Source of the DNA: Planctomycetota bacterium
Lineage (GTDB): Bacteria; Planctomycetota; Planctomycetia; Pirellulales; Lacipirellulaceae
Assembly (NCBI GenBank): GCA_022614705.1
Contig: JAKEIB010000280.1
Span: 1 to 15,241 of the forward strand
Direction of reading: 5' to 3'
Length of the DNA stretch: 15,241 nucleotides
The notes below the pieces were generated by a model. The model made no database searches. It was not told the origin of the DNA and saw only the letters and a list, made by a program, of their open reading frames with translations. Positions 15,174 to 15,241 of this stretch are shown here, one piece after another. Position numbers and translations under genes: made by a program. The stretch's first letter is position 1; the number at the start of each line of letters is the position of its first letter.

Positions 15174-15241
15174 TGACTCGTTGAGAATCCCTTAAATTCA
15201 GGTGTTTGCGAGCTTCTTGATGTGGCAGATTTATTCGGACG

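Noticed and set aside
15220..15241. Possible start of a plus-strand gene at the right edge (ATG 15220)
   Set aside because: Only seven codons are visible and there is no Shine-Dalgarno; it could be chance.

Overview
The window looks like chromosomal DNA of a high-GC planctomycete, probably near Pirellulales. This is an inference from four things: the DUF3467 gene, the greatly enlarged RseP-type protease, weak or absent Shine-Dalgarno sequences at many starts, and the many short palindromic repeats between (and inside) housekeeping genes. No rRNA, tRNA, CRISPR array, insertion sequence or phage gene was seen.

Layout. 1-70 is the tail of an unidentified gene. 195-2354 carries dnaX and ybaB (clamp-loader subunit and nucleoid protein), the familiar dnaX-ybaB pair but without recR after it. 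2692-4708 carries rpoN (sigma-54) followed 5 nt later by a small two-gene toxin-antitoxin module whose own genes overlap by 3 nt. 4745-6289 (minus) is a MmgE/PrpD-family protein. 6507-7640 carries rsmG (16S rRNA methyltransferase) and a DUF3467 gene. 7746-11362 (minus) is the conserved pair dxr then rseP (isoprenoid synthesis and intramembrane protease), split by a 239-nt repeat-bearing gap. 12101-14850 carries ftsH (membrane AAA+ protease) and a Uma2-family nuclease-like gene. 14898-15173 (minus) is a small one-pass membrane protein of unknown function.

Most genes are core functions: replication, alternative transcription initiation, ribosome modification, isoprenoid precursors and membrane proteolysis. 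The accessory content is the TA pair behind rpoN, the Uma2 gene and a dense set of palindromic elements.

The most interesting signal is inside dnaX. A run of nine A residues (1478-1486) is followed at once by a 10-bp hairpin with one bulged base, and a -1 shift meets TGA one codon later. This is the architecture used by E. coli (ribosomal frameshift) and Thermus (transcriptional slippage) to make the short gamma subunit from the tau gene. The predicted short product is about 432 residues against 566 for the full one. The second is a pair of perfect palindromes embedded in frame in the rseP coding sequence, encoding an apparent insert in a PDZ-like module. Others are two head-to-head inverted repeat clusters upstream of ftsH and between dxr and rseP, and a palindrome lying over the putative -10 box of rpoN.
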